In this document: piece after piece, positions 1 to 12,177 of the stretch | Numbering within the stretch: position 1 is the stretch's first letter | How the letters are laid out: each line of letters starts with the position of its first letter | Position numbers and translations under genes: made by a program | DNA from: Manduca sexta | Lineage: Eukaryota; Arthropoda; Insecta; Lepidoptera; Sphingidae | Length of the DNA stretch: 64,000 bases | Direction of reading: 5' to 3' | Assembly (NCBI RefSeq): GCF_014839805.1 | Contig: NC_051141.1 | Coordinates: 16,190,777-16,254,776 of the forward strand | The notes under the pieces: model-generated | What the model saw: only the letters and a program-made list of their open reading frames with translations | Databases searched by the model: none | Told to the model about the DNA's origin: nothing

Positions 1-260
1 GTTTACTTAACTTGTGCTATTATAATTTGTCTTGGCTATTATATAACATATAGGTTTTTAATATAATTCTTATTTATATAATGGTATGTACATTATTGTA
101 TAGTTTGCATAATGCATTTTAATAAAGATTTACAGGTTCCTTTAAAATATATGTGTTTATTAATACATCTTATTATCAAGTCTGTTGCGATAGCAAATAT
201 TTTTGTTTCTATATGATCTGTCATTGAAGTTGAATAAAAATATTTGGTAAATCTTTTTAG

Positions 261-3200
261 GTTCTCGATAATGACGCTATACAACTATACAAATAAATAT
301 GGAATAATGACGTACATGGAATACCCAATAATATTGTTTCAAGTGTATGTAATGTTTTATTATGTGCTGAAATTCAAAAACATGCTCAGTATGCCAATGG
401 TGCCTGTTTTGACGACTGCGTATTTTGCAACCGTGCTCGGATTTGTGCTGGACCTTCTACCAAAACAGTTACTGTCTTACATGGTGGTGAGTGATAATTT
501 AGTTTTAATATTTTCAGCCGATTTTGGACTGTTAAGTGTAACCCCCATATTCATAGACGTTATTTATCTAAAGACGGAGCATTGCTGTGATAACAAGTCT
601 GTTTTCAGTGCTGACGGCATGGCAGCCTTCGCAGTGCGTACACATAGGGCCGTTGTGATTGGCTAATATTGAGATACAACTTGAATCTAATTGGCTGTCA
701 GATAAACAAAGCTGAGAAACAGACTTGTTATCACAGCAATGCTCCATCCTTAGATAAATAACGTCTATGAATAAGGGGGTAAGTCTTTTACAAACTAATA
801 TCCCACGGTCGAATACGATCTAGTCAGCGAGTAGGAAAATAATATTATGGCTGGTTTCAAGGTTGCAGTGACTTGCGATGTTGTAAATAGAATTTAATAA
901 AAAGGCGCGCTTTGGAAAAGCCCTCGCTGCGCTTGGCACAGGAGGAAGATTAGATTTCCTTTCACGCCTCTGTCGAACGGCGGTTATGATTTTTATATCA
1001 ATCGGTAGCCGCAATACCGACGGGATTGTGAGTTGTAATAATAGTTAAATACCGGACATGTTTATCGTTATAAAATAAGATCACTCTATAAACCAGTGGT
1101 ACAGTACATACTATGTGAAATCAGGAAGTTTTAAACTATGTCATTTGCTCGGCCCGATCTACGGGGGGACGAGTAGCACACTATACTATTTGTTTTTATG
1201 TTATGTACTTATATATAGTCCTAGACAAGTTACATATTTGTGGTTTTTAATATTATATTTCTTTTTATTCTTTATCAAATCTGTCCAAATATGAAATATC
1301 ATTTTTATTTATTTATTTTTTTTATTTTACATATTTGTTAAAAACTTACACAGCATATTCTTCTAACTAATGCAATCATAAACTCAGTGAGTTTTTCCGT
1401 GCATCATTATCACAATCATTGACAGTAATATATTTTTATAATTGTTGTGTACAAGGTAGATCATTGAAACAGTAAATCTACAGGTTCACTCAAAAATACG
1501 AACATCGAACTTGCGTCAATTTACTCGGTTCCGACAATTTAATTAGCAACAATTTGTAGATATCGATACAGTTGTGTAAATCTTATGTGAAAAGTATGAT
1601 GCTATCATTCCGTAAACAAAGAAATTAAACATCTCAGTCATCAATTAACGGATTGTTAATGAAAATTTAGATTCTTTACCGTAGGAACTAATGTCACGGA
1701 ATTTGCAACTTTTCAATAGCGAAATACTAACAACCGATTTGTTAGTAACAGTTAGTTTTACTGTTACTTTTGCTTATGTTAAACCGTTTGTATAGATGCG
1801 GGCAAACAACTTTAACCACTATATCGCTATTGCCTGAGTATCGCTGCTTCGGTGATGTAGTTGTATTGCGTGCATTGTAATATTGAACATTGTGGTTCAA
1901 GTTGTTTGACGGCTGGTACAGTTTTGTGACAACTGACTACTTGTTACAGCTTTTACTTTAGCTCATACTTTTACAGTTAATAAAAGACTGGAAGCAGAGA
2001 ACTATTTTATGCTCTCGTCTCGTCTTTTGTCGAGAATTGTTTATAAATATAAATTATGTCTATAGATGTCGTTGTAGTAGGTGGTGTGATGGCAATGTTG
2101 TGTGATGAAGAATTTTGCACAAAATTTGTGTATGGTAGGCTGTATTACACAAATTTTATTTATTATTATATTTATAGAAAATTTCGTTTTTTTAAATATA
2201 TCACAAAAAATGAAGATAAAAATCAACCAGATATAAAGCTTTAATATCTGATTGAAGGGGTAAATGTCAAAATAAAAACAAAAAAGAGACGCATTGATAT
2301 CTTGTGTCGTCACCAGGTATTTAGTCCATTGAAATGTTACATTTTTTAGGCCTTACCTTGCGTTTTTTAGAGGACGCAATTTTATTTTTTTGAAGTGTAG
2401 GGGGGGTCAGTGTAAAGCTAAAACCAAGTTTGTGGGGTCGCCACCCTTGTCCCACGGCCGCCATCTTGAAAATAGGGGTTGAAATGTTTTTACGATGTAT
2501 CTCTTAAACTATTTATCTGACAAAAAAAATGTATAAACATTTTTTGTTGCAAATTAAATTCTCTACAACTTTGGTTTAGTAACTTTTGTCGTAGAACTAT
2601 AAATAAAAAAGTTATAAGCGAAAATGTTAAGAAATTCAATGTTAAGCAATGTTCATTGCAACGTCATCAGAACGTGTGTTTATAAGGTTCATAATACTTT
2701 TTTTTGTACTTATTAATACCCAAATTCCCAAGGCACCATTAGGGAACAAAAGAACATCTGCCTGCTATTTTTATTATTATTTCTAACCTCTCTTATTGTA
2801 AGAATAGCTGATAATATTGTGTTGAAGTTGTCGTAAGTAGAAAGTTTTCATTAGCATTTTGACTTTTAAAAGTCTTTTAAAAGTCAAAATGCTAATAAAA
2901 AAAAAGTAGTTTTCACTAAAGTTAAAATCGTGTCTAAAATCATTCGAAATCGTCTGCAGAATTAAAAACAGAATAAAATACATCCGCACGTACAGAAATA
3001 TGTAGCACAACTATAAGATATAAGTTGAACGACAACTTCAACACAATATTATCAGCTATTTTTACAATAAGAGAGGTTAGAAATAATAATAATAATAGCA
3101 GGCAGATGTTCTTTTGTTCCCTAATGGTCCCTTGGGTATTTGGGTATTAATGAGTACAAAAAAAAAAAATAAAGAACATAATAAACACACGTACTGATGA

Positions 3201-6200
3201 CTTTGCAATGAACATTGCTAAACATTGAATTTCTTAACATTTTCGCTTATAACTTTTTTTATTTATAGTTTTACGACAAAAGTTACTAAACCAAAGTTGT
3301 AGAGAATTTAATTTGCAACAAAAATGTTCATACATTTTTTGTCAGATAAATAGTTTAAGAGATACATCGTAAAACCATTTCAACCCCTATTTTCAAGATG
3401 GCGGCCGTGGGACAAGGGTGGCGACCCCACAAACTTGGTTTTAGCTTTAGACTGACCCCCCCTACACTTCAAAAAAATAAAATTGCGTCCTCTAAAAAAC
3501 GCAACCCCAAATGTAACTTTTCAATGGACTAATTACGATGCGGCGAAAGAAAGAGACATGCTATCCACACTATGCGCACACTACAATAGTAGAAATATGA
3601 ATTGCTAGCCCATTTCTTAAATTTTTTATTGCTGATATAAAAACAGGCTTATTTTTTGTATAATTTACTATTACCGAACATAGTAAAATATCCTTTTGTT
3701 ATAAGATCACCAACCATGTGATGGTGTTTTGTTTAATATATTTGTTATAAACCTACGTGTAAGAATTCTTTGGTCCCTTCATCCCGTATAATATCCTTGA
3801 TCATTAACATAAGGTTTGATTAGTAAGATTTGTTAATAGCGATCATTATAGTTGGTTCTTAAATTTAACTTTGTCTCTCTTAATTGTGAAGGCATCTTCC
3901 ATTCCGTTTTTGAGTAATGTTTGCGTAAAACATGAATATATGAAGTACAGTCGTTAGTAAAATTACTTCTTTAAAATTGCATGTGTAATGTAGCGTAATA
4001 TTTTTAAACATACGTATAGGATGGTTGCCAAGTTTTGTTTTCAAACGCTGCTCGTTTGTGTGTTGTCACATTATAATTAGGTGCTTATTGTTTCAGCACT
4101 TTATTATTAACTATAAACGACGTATATAGAATTTTAGGTCTCAAATTTTTAGTACTTTAACGTTGAAATAAAAAAAAGTCATGGTCTGTAATTGAGGGTC
4201 AGGCCCCTTGTGAGAGGGGCTGTGTGCCCTACCCTATGTGCTAAGCCCTAGTTCCATAAAATTATATGAATGAACCAGTACCCCCTCAATGAACTGTACG
4301 TACATTTGCTACATGATTTTGGCAGATGGGAATCTATTGGATTTCGAAGCCCTGTCGACCTTGTAATTCTTGCATCTGCCAAAATAGTTGAACTAAACAG
4401 TTCGTTAAAATATCCAATCGATTTGAAAGCAATGTTAAAAAGGAATGTATAAAAAAATTAGACTCACAGGTTCGTTAATTTTAAAGCTGATTGCACTCTT
4501 TCCTGGATCTGTTTACTTTTATAAAAAAATAGTTTACTAAAAATATAGGGCGCTGACATTACAAAACTAGCGATAGTATAAACATGTAAAGCTGATTGGC
4601 AAAATTTCTTTGTTATTGTTTCTTGGCGCCAAGGGTGTGAATATACCTACTATCTCATCTTCAACCAATTACGAGGTTACTGACCTTGGGGAATTGTCTT
4701 GAATAGCTAAAATTAGCTTGGGATAAACAGTGTTTACGATTTGTCGTTGTTTTTGGATGATACACGACCGGTGTAAGCTGTGTCGTAATATTATCTATTA
4801 TACTTACCTACCTAGTAGTTCGTAAAACGTTATACTTTAAAGCAAGCTTATCTTAGGACAATCACACACACTCTCGCGCCTTTTATCCTCGAAGGAGTAG
4901 GCGGTGTACCAACTGGTGTACCAGCTTTCCGCCTTATGTACATATTCCGTCCCATGTTGTGATAGTCTCGGCTTTCGCCATAACAGCCACAAATTCCAAA
5001 TTCCAGGCTAATGGCTAGAAAAACCCAATATCACTTCCCATCTCGCAATCGCACCCGAGACCTCAGCACCGCAGTCGTACCGTTATACAACAATACCACC
5101 GAAGCAATATTAACATTGTTAATTAATATAATTATTGTTAATATTGCCTTCTCGATTACCACGGCGGATTTAAGCTGACAGTCTACGGTAATTTGAATTT
5201 TTCTATTGTTTTTATTACGTTAATAAACATTCTAATCTAGGTGACTTTTTGCAATTAGCTCAATATTGTACCAATTCATGCGATGAAGGGCCCGTGTTGT
5301 GCTAGTAATCAGAGCTATTTGTCTATAGCAGGTATGTATACTAAGCATTGCTCACGGCATCGACCGCGTGAAATATTTTTTCCGGTACAAAATTCCCGCT
5401 TTATATTTATCTGGGATAAAAATTAGCCTATAGAACTCAGGAGTAATGCAGGTTCCTATTAGCGAAAAATAATTAAAGTCGGTTTAGGAGTTCCTGAAGT
5501 TAGCGCATTCAGACAAACTTTTCAGCTTTATATATTAGTATAGATACTATTGGATAGGCGCAGAAAATATTGGATATTCATTTGTTTCGCTTATAAAGTC
5601 ATAATTCAATACTGACAGAAGTGGGTATTGACAATACCAAGTTGGGATTTATCACCGAAGTCTATAGAATTAATATCGCAGTTTCATAAATTTAATTAAT
5701 GTTTTAACTACAGAAACATAGGACCAGCTTGCGTCCACACGGCTGAGGAAATATGAACGTGTTTAATTTTCATGATGTTTGTTCACATGTATTTTCCAGC
5801 CCTTCTGCACTCCGCTGAGCGGTTTCGCGAAAGTTACTTACATATACGGCATCATCCAAGCGGCAAATGCGGACGCAGTGTCGCCTACAACGTGGATTAT
5901 ATCCGTGCTTACGAATCTCGGTGAGTGGTTGAGGAAACTGTTCGTATTTTATTCAATAGAAAATCCTCTCTGACGTATATGAATGAAATTTGTATGATTT
6001 ATAAACCTTTGATTTATGAAAAAATTATATCTATTCACTTGTGTGTGGGTTAGAGTGATGATGTCTCATTTGCCGCATTTTTTGTGACAAGTTGCAACGT
6101 AATGTGAAACGATTTTCCGATCCATTCTCTATCTGCAAAAGCCCAACCCATTGAAAACCTATGTAACCTAACCTAACCTAACCTTTCCTTTTACAAAAGG

Positions 6201-7424
6201 CTATAAACTCCGCCTACTGCACTGATTATTTATCCGTGTATATTGTCCAACATGTCACTACATTTATGTCAATATTTAATATTTATTAATAACTAGATAC
6301 TGATAGATATAATTCATTACACAGTTCGATTGTTCGTGAAATTATGTCGTAAGTTAAATATATTTGAGAATCAGTGATTCCTCTAAACATAGAGCTTAGG
6401 AAATAAGTAATATTAGTATTTGTATCTATTTTACAAGATTTAACTAAATTTGACATGACAGTTATAGTTTTACAGCTAATGTAAATAGTACTTATTTTAT
6501 TACCATTTGTTTGGGAGTATAAGTTAGAGTGTGACTTTTGTATTTGGTCGGCTTATATGTGTTGAATTTACTAAGAATTTGTGAAATAATTCCTTAGTTG
6601 GTAAATAAATTAATGTCACAAGGCAAAGGGACGTTGTCACTCTCCACGCGATAAGTGACGTAGTTATATAGATTTTAGCTAACATACTGGTTTTGATGGT
6701 AAGCGATGTTTGCCAACCGACAAAGCGATGACCGATGACTATTGACCAATGCTTATTTCAACACGAATCATTATAAACGGTGGTCTTTATTCACCAGAAA
6801 TACAAAATAGCTAATTAACCGCTCTTTTTAATAAATGTTTCCAATCGCTTCTTTCGATCATAGCAAAAGTGGCCCAATTAGAATAAAGTTTATTTTGATG
6901 TTCATAATTACAAATGACGTTATGGATTGGTATTTTCACGGGTTTGGATCAAAGATTGAGATTGGGATCGTTTATTAAAAACTATCATAAATTGGAATTG
7001 ACTCGAATCTATGTATAGTGTTTATGATTTACATATTTATATTGATTTTTAATTCCGGGAAATAAAATATAGCATGAATGCGTGCAATGTTTGTAATATA
7101 TATGCCAATAAGTATGCCTTTGGAAGATGATTTTTTCCGGGATTAAAAATCTTACTACATGAAAATCCTTTTTATATAGCATCAGCGGACGAAGTATTTC
7201 AAGACACCTACGACGCTGACAGGTGACTGATATGTATTTCATTTGAAACCCTTCTAGCTCGCGTGTTCACGGTATACGTCGACTCGGCCGATGGAAAATT
7301 AATCGCGAACTTCGTTATATCAACTCTCCTCAGCTCTGGAGTATTATTCACAGCTCTGTATTACCAAAGGAAGACAGCTAGTCCGCCACGCCGCCGACGC
7401 CGCACCTCAAGCCATGACGACTAG
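261..7424 (+). CDS. SLC66A3: SLC66A3 (PQ-loop repeat protein 3), 3' part
   Basis: Multi-pass PQ-loop membrane protein of the SLC66 family. The human protein is poorly characterised and its substrate is unknown. Three coding exons are visible: 261-486 (after TTTTTAG), 5800-5920 (after TTTTCCAG) and 7258-7424 (after CTTCTAG, stop TAG). Donors at 487 and 5921 are both GTGAGT. Phases join exactly (1-nt carry into the first exon, phase 0, then a 1-nt carry), giving 133 residues. The first exon carries YGIMTYMEYPIILFQ, which parallels YGYPPLTYLEYPILIAQ as I recall it from human SLC66A3. The second and third exons give the PQ-loop-like stretch SPTTWIISVLTNLARVFT. The protein ends in an Arg-rich tail. 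The N-terminal exons, with the first PQ loop, lie left of the window. The family call is firm; the function is not. Confidence 0.9.
542..779. mobile_element. MITE, PIF/Harbinger-like
   Basis: Inverted-repeat element of 238 bp with no ORF of its own. Its roughly 70-bp terminal inverted repeats begin CCCCC(A/T)TATTCATAGACG, and the arms differ at only a few positions. It is flanked by TAA at 539-541 and 780-782. A 3-bp TAA target duplication with G/C-rich tips suits PIF/Harbinger MITEs. It lies 55 bp downstream of a 5' splice site of SLC66A3. The superfamily is inferred from the tip and target site only. Confidence 0.75.
2322..3531. mobile_element. 1.2-kb fold-back (long inverted repeat) element
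   Basis: Two arms of about 510 bp in opposite orientation, roughly 2322-2838 and 3028-3531, start with TAGTCCATTGAAA and its complement. Both arms share a GC-rich block around GGGGTCGCCACCCTTGTCCC and a poly-pyrimidine/purine block. The loop of about 190 bp contains its own palindrome: 23-bp arms at 2850-2872 and 2874-2896 separated by one base. ATT flanks both ends (2319-2321 and 3532-3534) and may be a 3-bp target duplication. There is no transposase ORF, so it is probably non-autonomous; the family is unknown. Confidence 0.8.
4862..5105 (-). mobile_element. tRNA-derived SINE (family A), diverged
   Basis: Read on the minus strand, a tRNA-like head (near 5105) leads into a body ending in a (TG)n tail, seen on the plus strand as a CACACA tract near 4865. 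It shares CCGTCCCATGxTGTGATAG and the terminal tail with better copies at 18544-18781 and 30194-30448. This copy is diverged, and the B-box region is poor. Confidence 0.65.
5380..5545 (-). mobile_element. Helitron remnant
   Basis: The right end, read in reverse, is a diverged TCTATACTAATATATAAAGC start followed by the GCGCTAA and CAGGAACT motifs of the full element at 38841-39777. The left boundary is uncertain. Confidence 0.5.
5921..7257 (+). other. SLC66A3 last intron
   Basis: A 1.3-kb intron. Apart from the short AACCT run I see no feature. A stretch near 6940-6990 (ATTGAGATTGGGATCGTTTATT) resembles the dispersed MITE at 8804-8963 and may be a fragment of it. Confidence 0.5.
6165..6184. 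repeat. Four AACCT units (insect telomere-type motif)
   Basis: Four perfect tandem AACCT units, the complement of the insect TTAGG telomere repeat, lie inside an SLC66A3 intron. Twenty bases are too few to claim a telomeric origin. Confidence 0.6.
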
Positions 7425-8270
7425 CAACTGCCTTATATTATTCAGTCGAAGTCGCTTGTAGTGATTTGCTGTCGCTTATAACACTTCACCGCGGTTGTGT
7501 GATTAATTATTTAATTTCAATAGGAAATGTATGGCGATATTATTGCTTATGGCAATTTTAAAATATGCTATTTTGTATGACGTTATATAATTGTGTTATC
7601 TACTGCCAATGTAATTTTTTGAAGTTTCACTTCGCCTGTAAATTCGGTAGAATATACGTCAATGGGTAAATGCATATTCGCGGTGTTTTGATATAAGCAA
7701 CATATTGCAATATGCTTATTATATTAATTATTGAGTGAGTTTCAAAAATTTTGTTGGAAAACACACGTTCGCCGTTTGAATTTGTAAAATTATGTTTTGG
7801 AAGTACTCATCATTTTATCGTCTAGAAAATAATGCACATGTATTTAGTATTGTTATGTAATTCCTACTGAATTTTAAATCATACTGTGTTTAAACGGAAA
7901 GTTTGATGCACATAAAAGATATTTTTTAAAAAGCTTGTAGTGAGACAGTTAAAATTAGATTTTTCCACTCACTTAAAAGCAATTACCTGTTTGGCTCAAT
8001 TCGGCTTAACTTTTTTCTATTCTCATGCATAGTAAATATTTGAGTAAAACGTAACAGTCAAGTTCTTGTGTTATGTTCAACAGCTTTAAATAAATAGTGC
8101 CATCACATTTTATTAACAGTGGTCTATAGGTGAAATAATAATTATATGTATGGAGATAAACGTCTCTATGAGTAAAATCAATACGGACAGGTGTGCGAAT
8201 TTGTACCACATGGGACCGTAGCCAATATGATTTTATTTTACAATTGTTAACGCTATCGTTATATATGAGA

Positions 8271-8448
8271 ACTAGCTTTTGCTCGCTCCTTTGCCCGCGT
8301 CAAGGAGTTTCCCGGGATACAAAGTAACATATAAAGTTTCCAGGATCTTAAACTATCCCCATACCAAATTTCATAAAAATCCGTTCAATAGATTGAGAAA
8401 ATACAAACAGACAGAAAAGGGCTCCTTGTTTTATAATATGTATGGATA
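8271..8448 (-). mobile_element. Helitron 3'-terminal fragment
   Basis: It begins with ACTAG (complement of the CTAGT terminus) followed by CTTTTGC and a short CCCGCG stretch. It then has the block 'CCCATACCAAATTTCATAA', which matches the equivalent part of the elements at 38841-39777 and 59326-59841. Diverged and internally deleted. Confidence 0.6.
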
Positions 8449-8803
8449 ACATATCATAAAGATAGACTAAACGCTAGTAAATATCATGTTTTTTCTATTA
8501 GCTTTAACGATTGTACAAAGGTATAATGGTTACGGCCTGTTGTAATAGTCCTATTTGCCTAAAACAGATACTATACAATAAAATATCCATCAATACTTTA
8601 TTCTATAGGGTCTGTTTTCAAAAACATTATCCCATATGTTTCAAATATAGATCACTATATTATTCTAAATTATTTCTTGGAAGCACAATTTTGTGTAACT
8701 GTTAAACATGCTTGCATTAAAAGAATGCATATATTTTTAATACGTTAAAGCAATATATTGCGTGAGTAGTGACGAAATTGATTATCTATTTTCTACATGT
8801 CAT

Positions 8804-8963
8804 TAACAGCTGTTTTCTAGAAACGATCCAAATATCAATCTCCAATCCGATTCCGAGGATGAACCAATCCAATTGACTCATTTGTCAAAAAAAATCTGGT
8901 TAGTTTTTGACACATCGAAAAAGCGATTGAGATCGTTTATTGAAAATGGCGGCAAAAAAGTCA
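8804..8963. mobile_element. Dispersed MITE-like repeat (copy 1)
   Basis: Shares TAACAGCTGT at its left, GAATGAACCAATC-type sequence in the middle, and GCGATTGA and GGCGG at its right with the copy at 43567-43744. Inverted motifs within each copy suggest a small DNA element. Ends are approximate. Confidence 0.55.
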
Positions 8964-9810
8964 ATAGTAAAGTAAAGCAATATCACACAATGGCCTTCAC
9001 AATAAATAATTTTAATCATAATATGAATAATTTTTCAAGTTTGTGAGGACCCAAATTCTAAATGGCAGGGAGTATGGTATTTGAGATTTTTTTTATAACT
9101 TATATAAAATATTTACGTCGTATAAAATCTAAAACAGAAGAAATCATTGAAATCTGGTTCAAAATCCACAAGTTATAAGCCATTGAGAATATGTAAGTAG
9201 TAGGAGTGATTGTCAGAAAACAGGAAAGGAACAAAATACTTGCATGTAACGTTATTAGGAATTACGAGGCGTGTGAAACAAAAAGAAATGAAACGGTATC
9301 CCCATTTCACGCCCACTCCTGCACGTAGCAATATTTCAAATTTCAATTACTGCCTCATTTCTTGTCGAATTTTAATGCTGTTTTAACAAAAGGATTTCTT
9401 TTTTGTACTAATTGCTGTTACATATTACAAAAAGTAAAAAATCAAACATAGTCAAATACTTTATTGCAAAAGGAAGTTAAAAAACGCTCGGAATACGATG
9501 AACGCTAAAGCTGCAACGTAAGCTTTTTTACTTGACTACGGCGTATCAAGGACGGGTTGAAATATTCACCTGCAATAATTTTGACATAATTGGCTACTAA
9601 CAGCTGTCTTGTAATATTAGGCACAGTGAAAAGGTCTGACTAAGATAGGACACAAAATTTGCATTTGGACCCTATTAGGGCCTAAGATGTATTTATTTAT
9701 TATGTTGTTTTTATTGTTTTTGTAAAACGTCATTGATTAGGGCCAAAAAATTAACGTAGAATTTTTCACGTCTTTGTTTTGATTTGGACATGGGTAACGC
9801 TATAGGTTAA

Positions 9811-9983
9811 GGGGCCCTAATCCGTCCCTAGGGGCAAATCCGTCTTTTTGCAATTACGTTCTATGCGAAGGACTGTTTCAATAGCTAGAGGCATGAAAGA
9901 CGATAAAATGTCCTATTTACCTATGGCTATTACGGCTTATTGCAAAAAGACGGACATGCCTCCGTAGACGGATTAGGGCTCCC
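9811..9983. mobile_element. MITE with TAA target duplication
   Basis: 173 bp with terminal inverted repeats GGG(G/A)GCCCTAATCCGTC; the arms also share TTGCAAAAAGACGGA further in. TAA flanks both sides (9808-9810 and 9984-9986). The pattern is PIF/Harbinger-like. No ORF. Confidence 0.7.
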
Positions 9984-12177
9984 TAACCTTGCCAATAAAA
10001 AGTAATGGTGCAGCCGGGTACGTATTAAATATCTGTGTAAAAAGTTGTATTTATAAAATACCCATATTAAAATTATTTTGACAAATATTTTTATATAATA
10101 GTACAAGGCACAATGGCAGTTCAAAATGGATTTTATTTAAAAACAGAAATATTATATTTAGAAATAAATGTAAAGAATGTACAATGTAATAAGCAATATA
10201 TTAATGTAAATTATTTATTAGTTAAATATTTATGTACCTATTTAGTGTTGTAGCTAAATATTTGTAATTATATTTATAAATATCGAATAGTTGTAATTTT
10301 GACGTCGCTTAATAAACGCCTGGAATAAATCATAAAGAAAACATTTACAACACGCTTATTGCACATATTGCTTTTGTGTTTTGCTTGGAATAAGATCTTA
10401 AAGCAGGTATCACCGTGAAATTTTAGTAAACAAAATATATATTTTGCAATTTTAAGATATCAGCAAAGTGGTGTTTAATATTTTGCAATGAGTAATAAGA
10501 TTTCCATTTTTCTATTCCAGCACCTATAATTTTAATAATATATTGTGTTGTTCTTGACACTCTGGTCACCACAGTCCCTAAACACCTGTACCAGACGAAA
10601 CATAATGCTGCACAGCTCAAAGGTATAGGAAAGATATAGGAATGTTTGAGGTCACGGAATCTCGTTCACCTTACGTAACCAACAGCAAACTGTCTCCGCA
10701 CTAATTCTTAGACAGTGGTACTTACCGTTCTATTTCTTCCTTAAACAAAAATGTATGCATGTGGTTTTGTTTAAGTCCTTTATAAGCGTAATAACATTAA
10801 TTTTGAAGAACGTGAATTAATATTTGGTAGGTATATAATGGGTGTTTCTCGAGTGACAATTTTTGTAATTGAATCATGAATGAATTGTTATCTAGTCAAT
10901 GCAGTTGCAGTGCATTTATGTGAAGTGACAAGGGCTAGAAGAAATAAATCACCGTTTGGGGGTAAAATAAAATTTAATATCAGAAATATAAGTATAGGTA
11001 CAAATAATACACGAAAAATGGAATCACACATTTTTGGAATTAGATGTAAGTATTTTAAATACATATTCTGTAGAGACTCGGTTCCAAAATGTTAGAGATA
11101 ATTTTCAGTTAAATCTGTTTCAACAATATTCCAAAATTATTATTACGTTTATATGTAAGTTATGTAGACATTTATTTCAAAACGGATGCGAAGACATAGA
11201 GATAATTTTCAGTAGAATAAATTTTAGGGATTTCTTAAATTACAATACGTATATTACGTCTAACATGAGATTATATACCTTACCACTAAACACACAGAGA
11301 TCAAAATTACTTATATCTACTATGAGATTTAAAAGGACTAGTATGTTAACCATAAATAGACAATTTAATAAAATGCAAATTACATACTATTAAAGAACAT
11401 TGTCCTAAAAAAATTCACACAATCGGTTTTATCAACTTAATAAACATCCTTAATATTTGAAAAATGTATACATTATAATCTGATATTCAAATAATTACAT
11501 ATACATACAATTTAAAAACGTGTGCCATTTTTAAATATTACAATATTTTATTTGTGCCAATATGTGATAACAAAAATGTTACAATTCTAAAATTATTTTA
11601 TATTAAAACGTTTAAGAATTTCCATCGCTGTTTTATTATGAAACGCATAACTACTGTTCTAATAACATTGAATATATTGATACTTCATAATATTACACAA
11701 TATGAGGTTTCTACTAGAAGGAAACATCCCTGTAGTGGGTGTGTTAACTGAGTTAAACATTTCAAAATAATCTAGAGGTACATTTAACTTATTCGACAGA
11801 TAATACAGTAATGTAGATTCGTGTTATAAAATTAAATTAAATTAAATAAAAACAGGAGTAACATATCACTTTTAATAAATCTCATCACGAACCTTTCATA
11901 TCACAAATAAATAGGCCTATCACAAGTAGTATAACCTCATACAGTCCTTAAAACTAACATCAATAAAATCACTTACTTAGTATTTGAAATAGCGATATCC
12001 ATTAAATATATTACGATTATGAAATGCAATAAGAATGGCAAAAAAAAAAACCTAGAAAGCACAATTAAGAATTCACATGCTCTTGTCCGGGGTTAGTTCC
12101 AAGTCGGGGTAAATGATCATCGTTCCTATGGCCGCTGTCGTGCCGTAATTCGTTAAGGGAAAAGCCAATTTCTTTTC

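Larger units (their letters stand above)
487..5799 (+). other. Large SLC66A3 intron with nested repeats
   Basis: A 5.3-kb GT-AG intron containing a Harbinger-like MITE (542-779), a 1.2-kb fold-back element (2322-3531), a tRNA-derived SINE (4862-5105) and a Helitron remnant (about 5380-5545). The rest is unique AT-rich sequence in which I see no exon. Confidence 0.75.
7425..12177. other. Intergenic region between SLC66A3 and the TSP1 receptor gene
   Basis: AT-rich sequence between two convergent genes. It should contain the SLC66A3 3' UTR; one possible AATAAA is at 8089-8094, with others near 10308. It contains a Helitron tail (8271-8448), a dispersed MITE (8804-8963) and a Harbinger-like MITE (9811-9983). 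An open frame at 11034-11393 is low-complexity and AT-rich, and I do not believe it is coding. I see nothing else from 10000 to 12100. Confidence 0.5.

Noticed and set aside
11034..11393. 119-codon plus-strand open frame
   Set aside because: Very AT-rich, low information and rich in Ile/Asn/Tyr. About one such frame is expected by chance in a window like this.
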